Assembly: GCA_033065855.1 (NCBI GenBank)
Contig: JAVXUO010002726.1
Coordinates: 1-64,000 of the forward strand
Direction of reading: 5' to 3'
Origin: Escallonia rubra
Lineage: Eukaryota; Streptophyta; Magnoliopsida; Escalloniales; Escalloniaceae
Length of the DNA stretch: 64,000 bases
The number at the start of each line of letters is the position of its first letter. Positions within the stretch are counted from its first letter, which is position 1. The notes below the pieces were generated by a model. It saw only the letters and a list, made by a program, of their open reading frames with translations, was not told the DNA's origin and searched no databases. This document shows, in pieces, positions 47,001-58,150 of the stretch. Position numbers and translations under genes: made by a program.

Positions 47001-49556
47001 ACCGTCATAATATAGGAGCGCATAGGAAGTAAACAGGCCAATATGTGAATGATGGGTTTAAGATTATGATTTTAAATTTTGTGTACCTTCAGCTTTCCAG
47101 ATGATTTATCAGACTTGGGCAAGACGTTTCTGTTCACATCTTCAGATAACTGTTCATCAGCTAATTGCTTCAGCAATTTCTGCACTTCAGCTGGCTGAAG
47201 ATTTGAATTTTGTAGCTGCTTAAGGTGAATTACATCTTTACCTCCCATCTTTACCCCAACAATGATATGAGTACCATATTTATCAATAAACCTGGAAAAT
47301 CATATTATTAACTTCTAAATCAACCGAAAGTCTGACATCAAGCACAACTTACACCTTAATGCAAGTCGTCAGTAAATGACTTTTGAAGTAACAGTATCAC
47401 ACCATAGTAAGTGTAGAAAGACCTTGCATTATACATAAATTCCAGTCAACTATATCTCACGAAACCCGATTTGACTCTATCACTAACTGGCCAAATAGTG
47501 CGTATAGAATCGGTAAAAGAAAGTAACAATAATTCAAAGAATGCTTGTTGTTTCAGCCAGCCAGCAGAATATCAGTACAATAGTCACTAGCTTGTTATGG
47601 ATGGTCACCAACTGGGAACATGCTTATTGAACATGAAACAGGTGAAAAAGATACGTAGGAACCTCATGTAAAGAAACATGCATATTGGTGCATGTCTAAT
47701 ACTCACTATAGAAACATTACACATCAATTGCGGGCATAAATTTTGCAATTCACAGTGGTGTATAAACAAGCTATTGGTAGGGCATAAAGGATATTAAATA
47801 TTTAGCTTCAGGCTAGGGATCTTACTCAGCAAGAGCTGCAGGATCCCACGATGAAGGCACTTCGTGCTTCACATGCTCGGATAGTGTTATTTGGAATCTC
47901 GCCAACGCAATATTGTACAACGAAATAGACCAACCATCAAAAGCGAGACTTTTTGTAGCGGCTGCATCCTTTTGCCAGCATCCTTTGAAACCAAACATGG
48001 CATTGAATACACCAGAAGGAATTTTACCAGATAAAGCTAATTCCTGATTGAATTGCTCTGACATCTGCATATAATGAAATGATAAATAACACCACTTAAT
48101 CATATGCTCACTGTCATGCTAACCATCACAAAATTTTGTAGCACAGACCCTTAGGCCTTAGCACATTGTCACTTAATATAACGAGATCTGTGTACCTAAG
48201 CAAGCACTATCCCTCCTATTCATCATTGACAGCATTACACCCTTTTTTGGTTTAATTTCTACATGCCTACTATATATGCATAGCATATCCAATAAAATAA
48301 ACCTTATCAAACAAATGCGGACAGTGCATGTGCAAGAAAGGGAAAAGGCGAGAAAATCATCTCGCATGGACGATAAGAGAAACAAGCATTTGCAAGAAGA
48401 AGCACACCCGTAATCAGTTATAATTTTGGTTTGCCATGCAGCTAAATGATATCCCCTTGAAGGAGAAGGGCATACCACTTGTGAGTTGACTTATTCAATT
48501 AATCAATAAGGTAACTTATCTTCTTTTAATTAGACATCACACATTGTGTTTCTAAGGGTCTGCACACATTTAGCAGGCCTTGATTCGGAGATTACAACAC
48601 TTGGCCATTTGTTTAGCTAGTGAAAATCACTCTGACAAACAATTATGCAAGGTACTCATTCCATTGTGTAGAATTAGTACATGCAAGTGTTAACTTTATT
48701 CATTGTTTTTACCCTAGCTTGACTTGTCAAACAATACCTATGTCCTCTACGATTGTTATCGAGGTTTAATACAATGTTTACAAGAGGCTAAAATCTATCA
48801 TAGGAATTCTCAAAATGTCAAAACGGAAAAATCCAATGGAGTGGACGGTGAATATCAAAACTTCAAGCAAAATAAGGAAAAAATCCAGGCTAGTTACAAG
48901 TGCCAGTTGTAAAAAGTAGTATTAAACAGTCCCAGTATTGATTTCTCCCATGCTGTATCATCAAGGCATGTCATAGACCACGTTCAACTTACTCAAATCC
49001 CCAAATGCAAACCATACCACATGCCAATCATCACTTCAACATCTAACACCCAACCGTCACAGCAGTTAATTCGACCACAGGGAAGTATTCAGCTTAAATG
49101 AAAACACCATTCAAATTGGCAAAAAGCCCAACTAATTCACCCTAATTAGGAAATAGTTACTGCTCATTTTCACGTAAACTAACCAAGAAAAGTAAAGAAA
49201 ATCACAACAAGATAGTATCTTTGAATTCCCGTCGGTTTCTCGGCAACCAAACACACCTTGAGACCAAAAAACCCACTTCGAATTACCTGGTTAAACGACA
49301 GCACATCGGAGTGAAACCTGGTCCGCTCGCCTTTATCGCACTTGATCGACGCCGAAGCATTTGCGACGATTATCCCGCCTGGGAAGACCAGGTCCTTGGT
49401 CTGGGCCTGATCCAGCTCGATCAGCGCCGAACCGGAAGGGCCAGGTTTGCAGGCCGATAACCGGATATCGTACGAGAGATTGTACCCGAAACCGATCACG
49501 GACACCGCTTTTTCCGCCGCGGATTGCGGGTCCAACCGGCTAGCATTAAACGCCAT
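44011..49556 (-). CDS. MACPF domain protein (At4g24290-like; NSL1/CAD1 family)
   Basis: Seven minus-strand exons, 49556-49287, 48064-47826, 47291-47087, 46131-46048, 45952-45769, 45100-44934 and 44703-44011, all join in phase at GT-AG sites and give 613 residues, close to the family's usual 600 or so. The N-terminus has AAEKAVSVIGFGYNLSYDIR and IKCDKGERTRFHSDVLSFNQ. The MACPF signature YGTHIIVGVKMGG starts at residue 175. VSQSPNVISMSFVPIASLLS and YKPPIEELQQFLEFQVPRQW follow. The last exon holds the C-terminal region with GYWVVTGAKLCIEGG and KYSLLTIISEDSLV. Plant MACPF proteins of this family restrain salicylate-dependent cell death and immunity; there is no signal peptide. The start follows the first ATG; an upstream TTG is not used. 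No truncation is visible. Confidence 0.95.
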
Positions 49557-49820
49557 CGAATCTTCAGTCTTTGTCAAGCTTTGAGGGGTTTTCTGGGAGT
49601 TTCTTCAAGTGGGTGCTCGAGTGTTTGACAGTTTTAACTGAGGATTTGGTCTTAATGCAAGTCTGAAAATTTCCAAAAAAAAGCTGAGGATTTGGTCAGA
49701 GGATTCACACGCAGTGCGTGTGTGATGTTTGACTTGTGATTTCGGAGGTGGTATGAGGTGTTTGACGCAATGTGAATGGAGGCGGTGGACTTATGGCGGC
49801 TGGCGGCTGTCTGTAATGGT

Positions 49821-49830
49821 GCCACGTGGC
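49821..49830. promoter_or_regulatory. Palindromic G-box (GCCACGTGGC) upstream of the MACPF gene
   Basis: A perfect 10-bp palindrome with a CACGTG core about 265-275 bp upstream of the MACPF start codon, followed at once by a further GACGTG. G-boxes bind bZIP and bHLH factors in plant stress and light promoters. Function here is inferred from sequence and position. Confidence 0.55.
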
Positions 49831-50092
49831 GACGTGTTGTAATAAGTTGAACTATGAAATTGTAGTTAACTTTCCTTTTACCCATTTTTTCTACGTCTCC
49901 TTTTCTCAACGAGGACTTAATTTTTTAATTCAAATTTTAATCTTTTATGACTTGCAATTTTGTCAACAGTGAAACATAGTTTATATTCTCAATCCAAATT
50001 TAAACTTTTTTGCTCTCATTTTGTTACGAGAAGCGAAGATGCGTCATTTACAAGTGACACTCATAATCATTAAAGCGTGCTAGGTCAAATTT

Positions 50093-50575
50093 AGGCTAGG
50101 TTTGACCAAAAAAATTTCCTCTTTTTTTTTTCAGTTTTTAAAAATTGAAAAAAAAAGAAGCGTTTGATAACCATTTTTTTTTCAGTTTAAAAACCAGTTT
50201 TTAAACTGAAGAGTAAAAAAAAAAACTCCAGAAACTGGTTTTTTTTTCTTAGACCACCACCACCACCCTCCCACCGCCGGCAGCCACCTCCGGCCGCCGG
50301 AGACTGCCGGCAGCCACCTCCGGCCGCCGGCGACCACCTCCGGAGACTGCCGGCAGCCACCTCCGGCCGCCGGCGACCACCGTTACACCCCACCACCGCC
50401 ACCGCAAACCACCAAAAAAAAAAAAGTCAAAATAAAAAGGGTTACCAAACACCAAAAAAAAAACCTCAAAAAAAAAGGGGTTATCAAACACCCACTTGTT
50501 TTTATATAAAAAAAATTAAGTTGCTCTTTAAAAACTGAAAACCAAAAAAAAAAATTGTCAAACGAACCTTTAGTG
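50093..50575. mobile_element. TIR element with CCACC/CCGCCGG core, copy 3
   Basis: The left end CTAGGTTTGACCAAAA and right end TTGTCAAACGAACCTTTAG are inverse-related. T/A-rich AAACTGAAAA subterminal tracts flank a very GC-rich core at 50255-50405 with tandem CCGCCGGC units. Same layout as the elements at 2818 and 18012. Confidence 0.6.
50278..50373. repeat. GC-rich tandem repeats in TIR element copy 3
   Basis: A 23-bp motif starting CGGCAGCCACCTCC recurs at 50278, 50308 and 50351, separated by GAGACTGC or GACCACC variants. Confidence 0.85.
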
Positions 50576-51654
50576 TAATAAAATTGACCAAGATCATTCA
50601 GTACTGGTATAGTATCATTCATTCTCCTTTCAACTTTAATCTTCTTCTTTCTGTTTTTTGTGTGTGGTATAATAGATAGAGAAGCATCATTTCTTTCACT
50701 TTTGCATTCGTTAAGGAAGACTGGATATAAGAAAAAAACAAGGTATGTTATCAAGCATTGAAGACTCGTTTTTCACGTAAAAATAACCGATATGATAACT
50801 ATCCTTATCGCCATGACATGAAAGCTAATAACACGAAAAGGTAACAGAACATGTCAAAAGTAAAGTTGATTAACCAAGGACGATTAGTTTATCGTGATTT
50901 AAAGGTGAAAACCCCATTAGGGATTTAGAAAGTGTTCATCAACTACACTTGTGTTTTTTTAATCGAAATCATAGAAAATTATATCTTGGACCCGGAAATG
51001 CTGCCAAGGCGGAACATCTGCCGGGTGACGTGCGTGTGGTTGTGTATTACCCAAGCCTTTTACCTAATATCAAGACCAAACAAATAAATTAACAAAGTAA
51101 TATTTATTTGTGTATTAATTTTACTCTATGACGGTGTACAAGAAAAGAAACAGTTTATGAGAAATTTCCATCCTAGCCAATAGTCCACGTGTTGTGCTTG
51201 GTCCTTCATGCTTTGACTATAATAGTAATAAATTTAGGGACTTGTTGTCAACTTAGAAAAGTATATTTGAACGGCACTAAGAATCCAGAGAAAGAAAAAA
51301 AAAATCAATTTGGGGCACGATATGGAATTCCAAAATTGAAGCTTTTTAATCGCTGCATAAATCATATATAAATTTCCAATCTTTATAGGCTGATTATGAG
51401 CTCCTACGAGGGCATTTTAACAACTTTACGATGGACAAATTTGTATTAAGTCGGTTTGAAACAGATAGATCGTTTTTTGGTAGATAATACAAGATAATTT
51501 TAGAGGCAAGAAGAAAAATTAAATTATTATGAATCATGAAGTGTGATTTACAGATTTAATTGCTTTCAGAGAGTCTGATTTGAATTAGATAATTACTAAA
51601 TTACCCTAGGTGTTTTACCAAAAGACATTTATAACTTTTAGCACTACTTTAAGG
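50576..51654. other. Intergenic, no gene seen
   Basis: AT-rich; no coding signal or transposon ends recognised. Confidence 0.5.
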
Positions 51655-52892
51655 GAGCAACTTCAACGAGTTGGGTTGGGTTTCAACCCAACCCTAGAAA
51701 ACTCAACCTTTTTAAAAGCCCATCTCAACCCGCCCAACTTGGGCTTTTTGCGGGAGGGGGAAAAAAAATAAGTGAAAATGCTACAGGTTGGGTTTCAACC
51801 CAACGCAATTAACATATAATTAATCTTTTGTTTATCATTTATGACTACATAATTTTTCTCAACGCGTTTAATTGTCTAAAGACTAGCATGACTCACATTT
51901 GACTTATTAGATAATATTTTAATATATATTAAATAAAAATATATTTATTTGGTCAAAAAATAAATTACAATATTATGAAAAAATATTTCTGGATTAACAT
52001 AGCTCGGGTATTTAAGACAACTAATAAATTCCATTCCAGCTGAAAAGTACATAATCTTGTAATATGTATATTACAAACTCGCAAGATTGTTTTGGGTAAA
52101 GTACTCCAGGGGGAAACATGCAATAAGCCAACATTACAAGCAAAAAGACACCATTAGTATCGCCGTGGATGTCACCGGCGCCAGATCAAAGGGATACAGT
52201 TCCCTGTCCAAGGACAAGTGCACCTCTAAATCACAAACTCCGCCCACCAGACTCCCCTCCGCCGACTTCACCGCCACCAGATACGCTTCATTGGCCCTCG
52301 TCAGGGCGCCAATCACAAGAGTTCCTAGTGTTGCCGCTCTTGCTGAGAAAAATGAGGATGTCGGACAAGGAGATAGAGTCGATGTAACCGTGAAGATCGG
52401 GGAGAGGAAGGAGGATTTGACGCTGAGGGAGACAAGGGTTTTGGAGATCTTGTCGGCGACGAAGCCAGACTTGCCGATGCTAGTGAAGAAGATGGTGCTG
52501 ACGAAGTTGATCGAAGGCGAGGGTCTTGGTGAGGTCGAGGTGTGGGGGAGTGACTGGAGGATCATCTTCTCGAGGCCGCTGTTGGTGTAGGGCTGGCTGC
52601 TGAAGGATCGGCTGGAGGCAACACTACCGTGGTGGAAGAAAATTCTCTACTACCTCTGCCTACTATCGAGACGGAGAGATTGAAAGGAATTTCGTCAACT
52701 TATTTTTATTTTTGTTTTGGGCTAGGATGGGTTAGGGTTTAATCGGCTTAGCCCAATTTAGTGTCAATTAAGTATTTACCCAACTCAGACCAACTCATTT
52801 TGAAATTAATTGGGTTTAGTGGGTTAAAATTTGTTCGTACATGAGCTGGGGTGATTATTGCCCATTTTAAACATGCCCAAATTGCAGCCCTA
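51655..52892. mobile_element. Possible hAT-like element with captured GC-rich segment
   Basis: The left end AAGGGAGCAACTTCAACGAG is loosely inverse to the right end CCAAATTGCAGCCCTA. Both ends have subterminal GGGTTGGGTT/AACCCAACCC-type sequence. The interior segment 52087-52590 is GC-rich and open on both strands (167 codons plus, 143 codons minus) without a recognisable domain. No target duplication is visible, so the limits are tentative. Confidence 0.3.
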
Positions 52893-53135
52893 TCCAACCA
52901 CTGCTATGGTAGTAACACATTAGCTTGCAAATTAGGGATTTATTGGGTTTGACTTGATGAATGTGTTTGATTGGCTTAGAATTTAACTGCAGATCGAAGA
53001 TACTTGGGCTAATCAGTGGATAAAATCTTGTGGTGGTGTTTGTTGCATGGACAATAGTGGTCGGTATGATTGTGGATTTGGATTTAGAGCAAGGGTGGTG
53101 TCGTGGTGGTGAACGACGTTAGAGATTTTGGTGTT
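52893..53135. mobile_element. Fragment of the CACC/GGTGG-core TIR element
   Basis: Collinear with 18262-18505 in copy 2: shared TATGGTAGTAAC, AATTAGGGATT, GATTGGCTT and TTGTGGTGGTGTTTG. Both termini are lost. Confidence 0.6.
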
Positions 53136-54055
53136 TGGTATTTTTGGCTCTAAAGTTGTTTATGTGTAGTATATCAGCTTCATTGTGTGTGTTCCATTTC
53201 TGAAAAAAATTCAAACTTTGGGTTATTGTAAATGTGGATACTGGGAACCAATATTTCACCTCTGTGTATAGACACTTTCTAATGAACTGGAAAAAAAATT
53301 TCCTAACGAAAATTAAATTGCTATTTTGTGTCTATTGTTGACTCAACATTTGAGAAAATGGCAAAACGTTATTAATGCTTTTACGAGCTTTTCTCTAAAT
53401 TCTCCATGAAGTACGCGATTTATAGGAGACCCATTAGCTGTTTAAAAAATTGCATATAAATTTATTTTTGTACAACTTTATGGTGATCGATTCTTTATTT
53501 TATGGACCCAAATGCATTGGCAAAAAAATTTCTCGGATTGCCTTCTTGAAGAATCTCAAGCAATTTAAAAAATTTGGGGGCAATCACATCCCACCTTTGT
53601 TCCAAGAAGGTTCCGTCCCATGTTGTTTTGTTAATTTTGGCGGACTATGCTAGTACGTTTGATAGATTTCTTGCGGTCTGTTGGGAAAAATTAGCAAAAT
53701 TCTTATTTAAGAATTTGATCTTCTCAAATTGGCTTCTAAAGATCATACATTTCTTGCATCCCATAGGTTAGATGTTGCTAGAGGTGCAACTTAGGCATGT
53801 ATTAAAATGGTGTGTCCATCAGAAAACATCGGCTAGGTAAAGGGTAAGCTTTTTACAAGCTCTTTTAGCTCATGAGAACCTTAGTCCGTCCTATTTTTTT
53901 CATAATTATGTAGCATAAAAAGTACCCGTGTCCGTGTATGCGTGTGGGGGGTGAAGGGGGGGTAGAATATGTGCGACAATTTGCTTTGTGACGATGATTA
54001 AACTCTTTAAAATATATTAAGTGCATGTACTTCAAAATCAAATAAAAGAAATTTA
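53136..54055. other. Intergenic, no gene seen
   Basis: Short frames only; no recognisable domain or repeat. Confidence 0.5.
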
Positions 54056-54063
54056 GTTGGAGT

Positions 54064-55047
54064 CAGGGGCGGACGCACGTTGGGGCAAGGGGGGGCTGAA
54101 GCCACCCCTGACTTCTGGGGAAAAAATAAATTTTTTTTTTTTTTTGGGAATAGCGCTGACCCCGTTCCCGAGATCCCGTTCCCCGATACCCCGTTCGGCC
54201 GTTTCCCGAGAGAGGCACAACAATCGACTCTCTCTCTCTCTCTCTCACTCACGTCTCACCGGCGACCGGTCACCGGTGGACAGTGAGGAACCGGCGACAG
54301 ATCTGAGATCCCACCCACGACAGATCTGAGATCTCACTCACGTCTCACCGCTTCACTCTCATTCGGGGCATCTTCTGTCCTTCAGCTTCAGACAGGAGCT
54401 TCGAGGCTCGAGCCTTCGATGACTAGGAGCTTCGAGCCTTCGACGTCCGCCCCTGTCGACGACGACGAGGAGTCACGACGGAGTGACGCCGTGAGCCCGT
54501 GACAACTGACAAGGACGACGACCTCCCGCAGCGCCGGCAGCGGCAGTCCCGCACAGCCGCACTCCCGCGAGCGGCGCCGGCGAGTCCCACGAGTCCGCGA
54601 CCGCGCGACGCCCTTGAAGTTGAAGAAGCAGATCTGAGACTGAGTCTCAGGCCGCAGACCGTCAGACGCACGTTGCCGCGTTGGTCGTTGGGATTCGGGG
54701 CATCTTGATTCTTGCCATCTTGGACTTGGATCAGTTGGATCGTTTGGGCTTTGGGCATTTGGGCTTTGGGCTTCTTTTAAATTTGTGGTATGAATGTATG
54801 ATTGGGCTTCTTTAAGTTGGATTGAATACTATCTATATGACTATATGTGGTTTTTATTTGGTATGTGGTATGTGGTTTTTATTTGGCTTAGGGAGGCTTA
54901 TTATGTGGTTTTTATTTGGAAATATTTGTTGCTAATTACTTCACAACAAATACAGCGTACACAAATAAAAAGAAGCGTAAAAAAAAAAATTTGTCAACCA
55001 AATAAAATTTTTGCCCCCCCTAAAAAATATTCCTGGTTCCGCCCCTG
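54064..55047. mobile_element. Non-autonomous hAT element with GC-rich interior
   Basis: A 984-bp element with ends CAGGGGCGGACGC and GGTTCCGCCCCTG, the same terminus family as the element at 31348. Flanks are GTTGGAGT (54056-54063) and GTTGCAGC (55048-55055), a plausible 8-bp duplication with two mismatches. The interior at 54150-54700 is GC- and CpG-rich, unlike its surroundings, and the word CGGGGCATCTT occurs twice (about 54365 and 54695). Open frames here are short and lie on both strands. Confidence 0.7.
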
Positions 55048-55240
55048 GTTGCAGCCATTGTCAGCCCATAACCATAGAGTTGACATATCCGAGCTTGTAG
55101 ATGAGCAGAACTGAGCTTAGACACAACATCTTAAAGATTCGCAAGATATAATATCCGAGCTCATCCAGCTTGCTCAAGTTGCACCTTACCATGAACTTTA
55201 CGGAGTTTAGAACGGATAATTTGGCTGTCGGTAATGACGA

Positions 55241-55412
55241 GGCCAGACATCGAATATGGCGGGGGCGGCCCACGTTGTGTTTTGATCTTTCTTTTTTTCT
55301 TTTTCATCATGTACTTATTTCAACATTTTTATAGAAAACATGGAGAAAATGTCACTCTAAGAAGATTTGTCCACCTTAATTTTGAAAACCTTTTCACATT
55401 CGATGTCTGGCC
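55241..55412. repeat. Perfect 15-bp inverted repeat with 142-nt spacer
   Basis: The arms GGCCAGACATCGAAT (55241-55255) and ATTCGATGTCTGGCC (55398-55412) are exact complements. They could be the termini of a tiny MITE or a stem. Confidence 0.75.
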
Positions 55413-56110
55413 TATTTGAGCTTCTATTCAGACCAAGCCCATTTGCGGGATATTTGTGAAAATAGTGGCCGATAGATTCGGCCCATTTGCATACCTGGAC
55501 TTGCATGTTAGGACCATTCGTCCCAAAGAGAGAGCCTTTTTTTTTTTTTTTTCATTTTTGTCCGGGAGGATATTATATACTTAAATCAAATGGTAAAGGT
55601 AATATTGAATTCAACTTATTACCACTAAGCACTTATACGGGAAGAAATGATAATTGATAAGTAATACAAAATATTCTATCTCATCATCGTCTTTAACTTT
55701 TCTAATTATGTCTCCCGAAGCATTATTCTACATGTTTCAATACATATACAAATTGAGCTATTAATTATACGTTGTATGTTCTAAACTGGAATGGAGACAT
55801 CACAACGCATCATCATAAACACCTTTCAACATTTAGAGCAATTAATGTATAGACCAGATCATTGGACCCAATCATTTAGAACCGTCAAATTGAAAATGAC
55901 TAAGGAGATAATAATAAAAAATTAAGAAAAAAGGAGCTAATTATTTTAATATATATTTAGCAGTGTTACATGACCAAGTCCATTAATCTCGATAAATGCA
56001 TACTTTTACTGTCCACATGTTAAAACTTAAAATCATAGACTGATGAACACCACCAGACCATATGATCAAACTTTTGCAACTCTTTCATTGAATATATATA
56101 AACTGTCAGT
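55413..56110. other. Intergenic, no gene seen
   Basis: AT-rich, no coding signal. Confidence 0.5.
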
Positions 56111-56123
56111 GTTTACATCCTTA

Positions 56124-56363
56124 CATACCAACAAAGAGTTGGTTCAACGGATCCTAAGGTCTTAATTGAGTAACAACACCTGAGTTCGAGTCCCTTACTC
56201 GTCTCTTCTTGTCAGGGGTAAGCATACGTCATCGCCCTATATATGCTCCACAAGCGAGTTATCTGTGCACTACCGTCCCAATACATGTGGTGGCCTTGTA
56301 GATCCTTTGGACGCAACCTTACGGTCTGTCATTTTTTTGGGGAAAAAAAATGCAAAAAAAATG
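56124..56363 (+). mobile_element. tRNA-derived SINE with 13-bp TSD
   Basis: A 240-bp element with A box TGGTTCAACGG (56150-56160), B box GTTCGAGTC (56184-56192) and an A-rich 3' tail (two A8-type runs at 56343-56361). It is bracketed by a perfect direct repeat, GTTTACATCCTTA, at 56111-56123 and 56364-56376. Confidence 0.85.
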
Positions 56364-56376
56364 GTTTACATCCTTA

Positions 56377-58141
56377 ATGTGAAATGACTTTGCTTCTTTG
56401 CTGACAAGAAGAAGTAATGGATGAAAAGCAAGCAAGTAGACAATTTAAATTCAAAAGAACTGACACTTGCAAGAGAGAGCAGGACACGTTTATGTGGGAC
56501 CACTTCTAAATTTGTGTCATGTAATGTTCGTATTCGACGGAATCGCTTTCAAACGACATCGTCAACCCCGTGATCATTATGTCTGAAACCTAAATCACTC
56601 GTTTATAACATGTGTAGATAGTACTTGGACTTCTTCTTCCCACTCCCACTCCCACTCCCACTCCAAACCAAAAAAATAATACTTTTTTAAAAAAAATGTA
56701 AAAAAAATATTTGACGGTCCCGTAACAGTTGTGACGACCGTCTGAAATCGTATAATAATTACCTGTTTATATTAGCATCTCTTCCTATTATATTCTCCCC
56801 AGATCTAATGGTCTTGGATAGTTTAAATTTAATTCTAAAAAGAATGAAATCAAAATACTATTCATTAACTCTTTACAATCATATGATTCAAATTCACGCT
56901 TTTTCTTTGTTTCTAAATGTGTCAAAAATCGAGAAAAACACGTTGATTTTTTTTTATATTTTTCAATGTGCTATCTAATTACAAATATGCAATTTAAAGA
57001 AAGTAATGTCATCAATGAGTATTACTTAAAGCTTTTTACAACAAAAAACGTAACATAAATAATTGGAGTTAAAATTCAGATAGCAACCCCTGGAGTATAA
57101 GCATCAATTGAATCTTTGATTCTCAAAGATGCTTTTTGGCAAATGTAAAAAATATTGAGTAATCTGAAATGAATGATCTCGATCGTAAAAAATGAATGGA
57201 TATATAGTATAATAATTCTCTGTTTATCTCATTTCTATTTGTCTTCTATCAGCACTTTGTAACACAAAACCTCTTTGCCTCACTTAAATCCTATCTGTAT
57301 CGAATCAGCTCTCATTCATACAGTAACTCAGTGCCTCACTTAATCTCTACCTGTATCAACACTCCTTATCAAATCATTCTCTTTTCTGACATACTTTATT
57401 TCTTTCTCCCCTGTCTCTATCTTTCTCTTGGAGTACAGTTAACAACTCATAACATATGATTCGTATTTTAAATAAATATATAAATTAAATTTGATCAAAT
57501 AATTCAGAACGATGGTCTTCTTCAAATGGTCGAAAGGAACACCAGTAGAATCAAAATCAAAGCAGCCCTAAAGTAAAGAAAACTGATTATATAAATTAAA
57601 CCTGATCAAATAATTCGGAACTGTGGTCTGGTCTAACTTCAAATGGTCGGAAGGAACACCGGTAGGACCAAAATATGTAGGGAGGAATTAGGTGCATGCA
57701 ATGAGAGAGACGGTCAGAATCAAAAGGAAAAGGAGATGAAACTAGTTTTGTCCATACCATTACCCGACCAGCTAGTGAGTTATACCGAGTTAGCGTGTGA
57801 AGGGGCGGGCCTTACTGACTACTGATTGACAAGTGTGACATCACCACCTGCTGCCCACTGGCTGCTGGAGACTCAGCCTTCTGCACTACTGCGACACGCT
57901 AGAGGACACGTGCCGGTCAACATTTCTGGTGTCCCCCCCTTAATCATTTGTGCTCTGGGGTCCACAGACAACCCCCCCTAGCTGGTCCATCGTTCATTAA
58001 TTTTATTTTTTATTTAAAAAATCTTATTCAAAAACATGTTCACACTTCTTTTCTCGGGAAATAGATATTTTCCTTTTTCTCCCATTACTTTATAGTAGTG
58101 TAGTATTTCTTTAATCAACTTTGAGAACTTTGTTAGGTGCA
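56377..58141. other. Intergenic, no gene seen
   Basis: Includes a CTCCCA hexamer microsatellite at about 56639-56664 and a local duplication at 57477-57674. No gene supported. Confidence 0.5.
57477..57674. repeat. Imperfect tandem duplication of about 80 bp
   Basis: The units at 57477-57557 and 57590-57674 share TATAAATTAAA, TGATCAAATAATTC, GGTCT, TTCAAATGGTCG and AAGGAACACC. They are separated by about 30 bp. Confidence 0.8.
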
Positions 58142-58150
58142 AAAATTGAA

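Noticed and set aside
54423..54758. 111-codon minus-strand frame in the GC-rich hAT interior
   Set aside because: Arg/Ser-rich translation typical of GC-rich non-coding DNA; frames are open on both strands.
56124..56200. A tRNA gene
   Set aside because: A and B boxes are present, but no cloverleaf stems fit and the spacing is too short. The A tail and 13-bp target duplication show a SINE.
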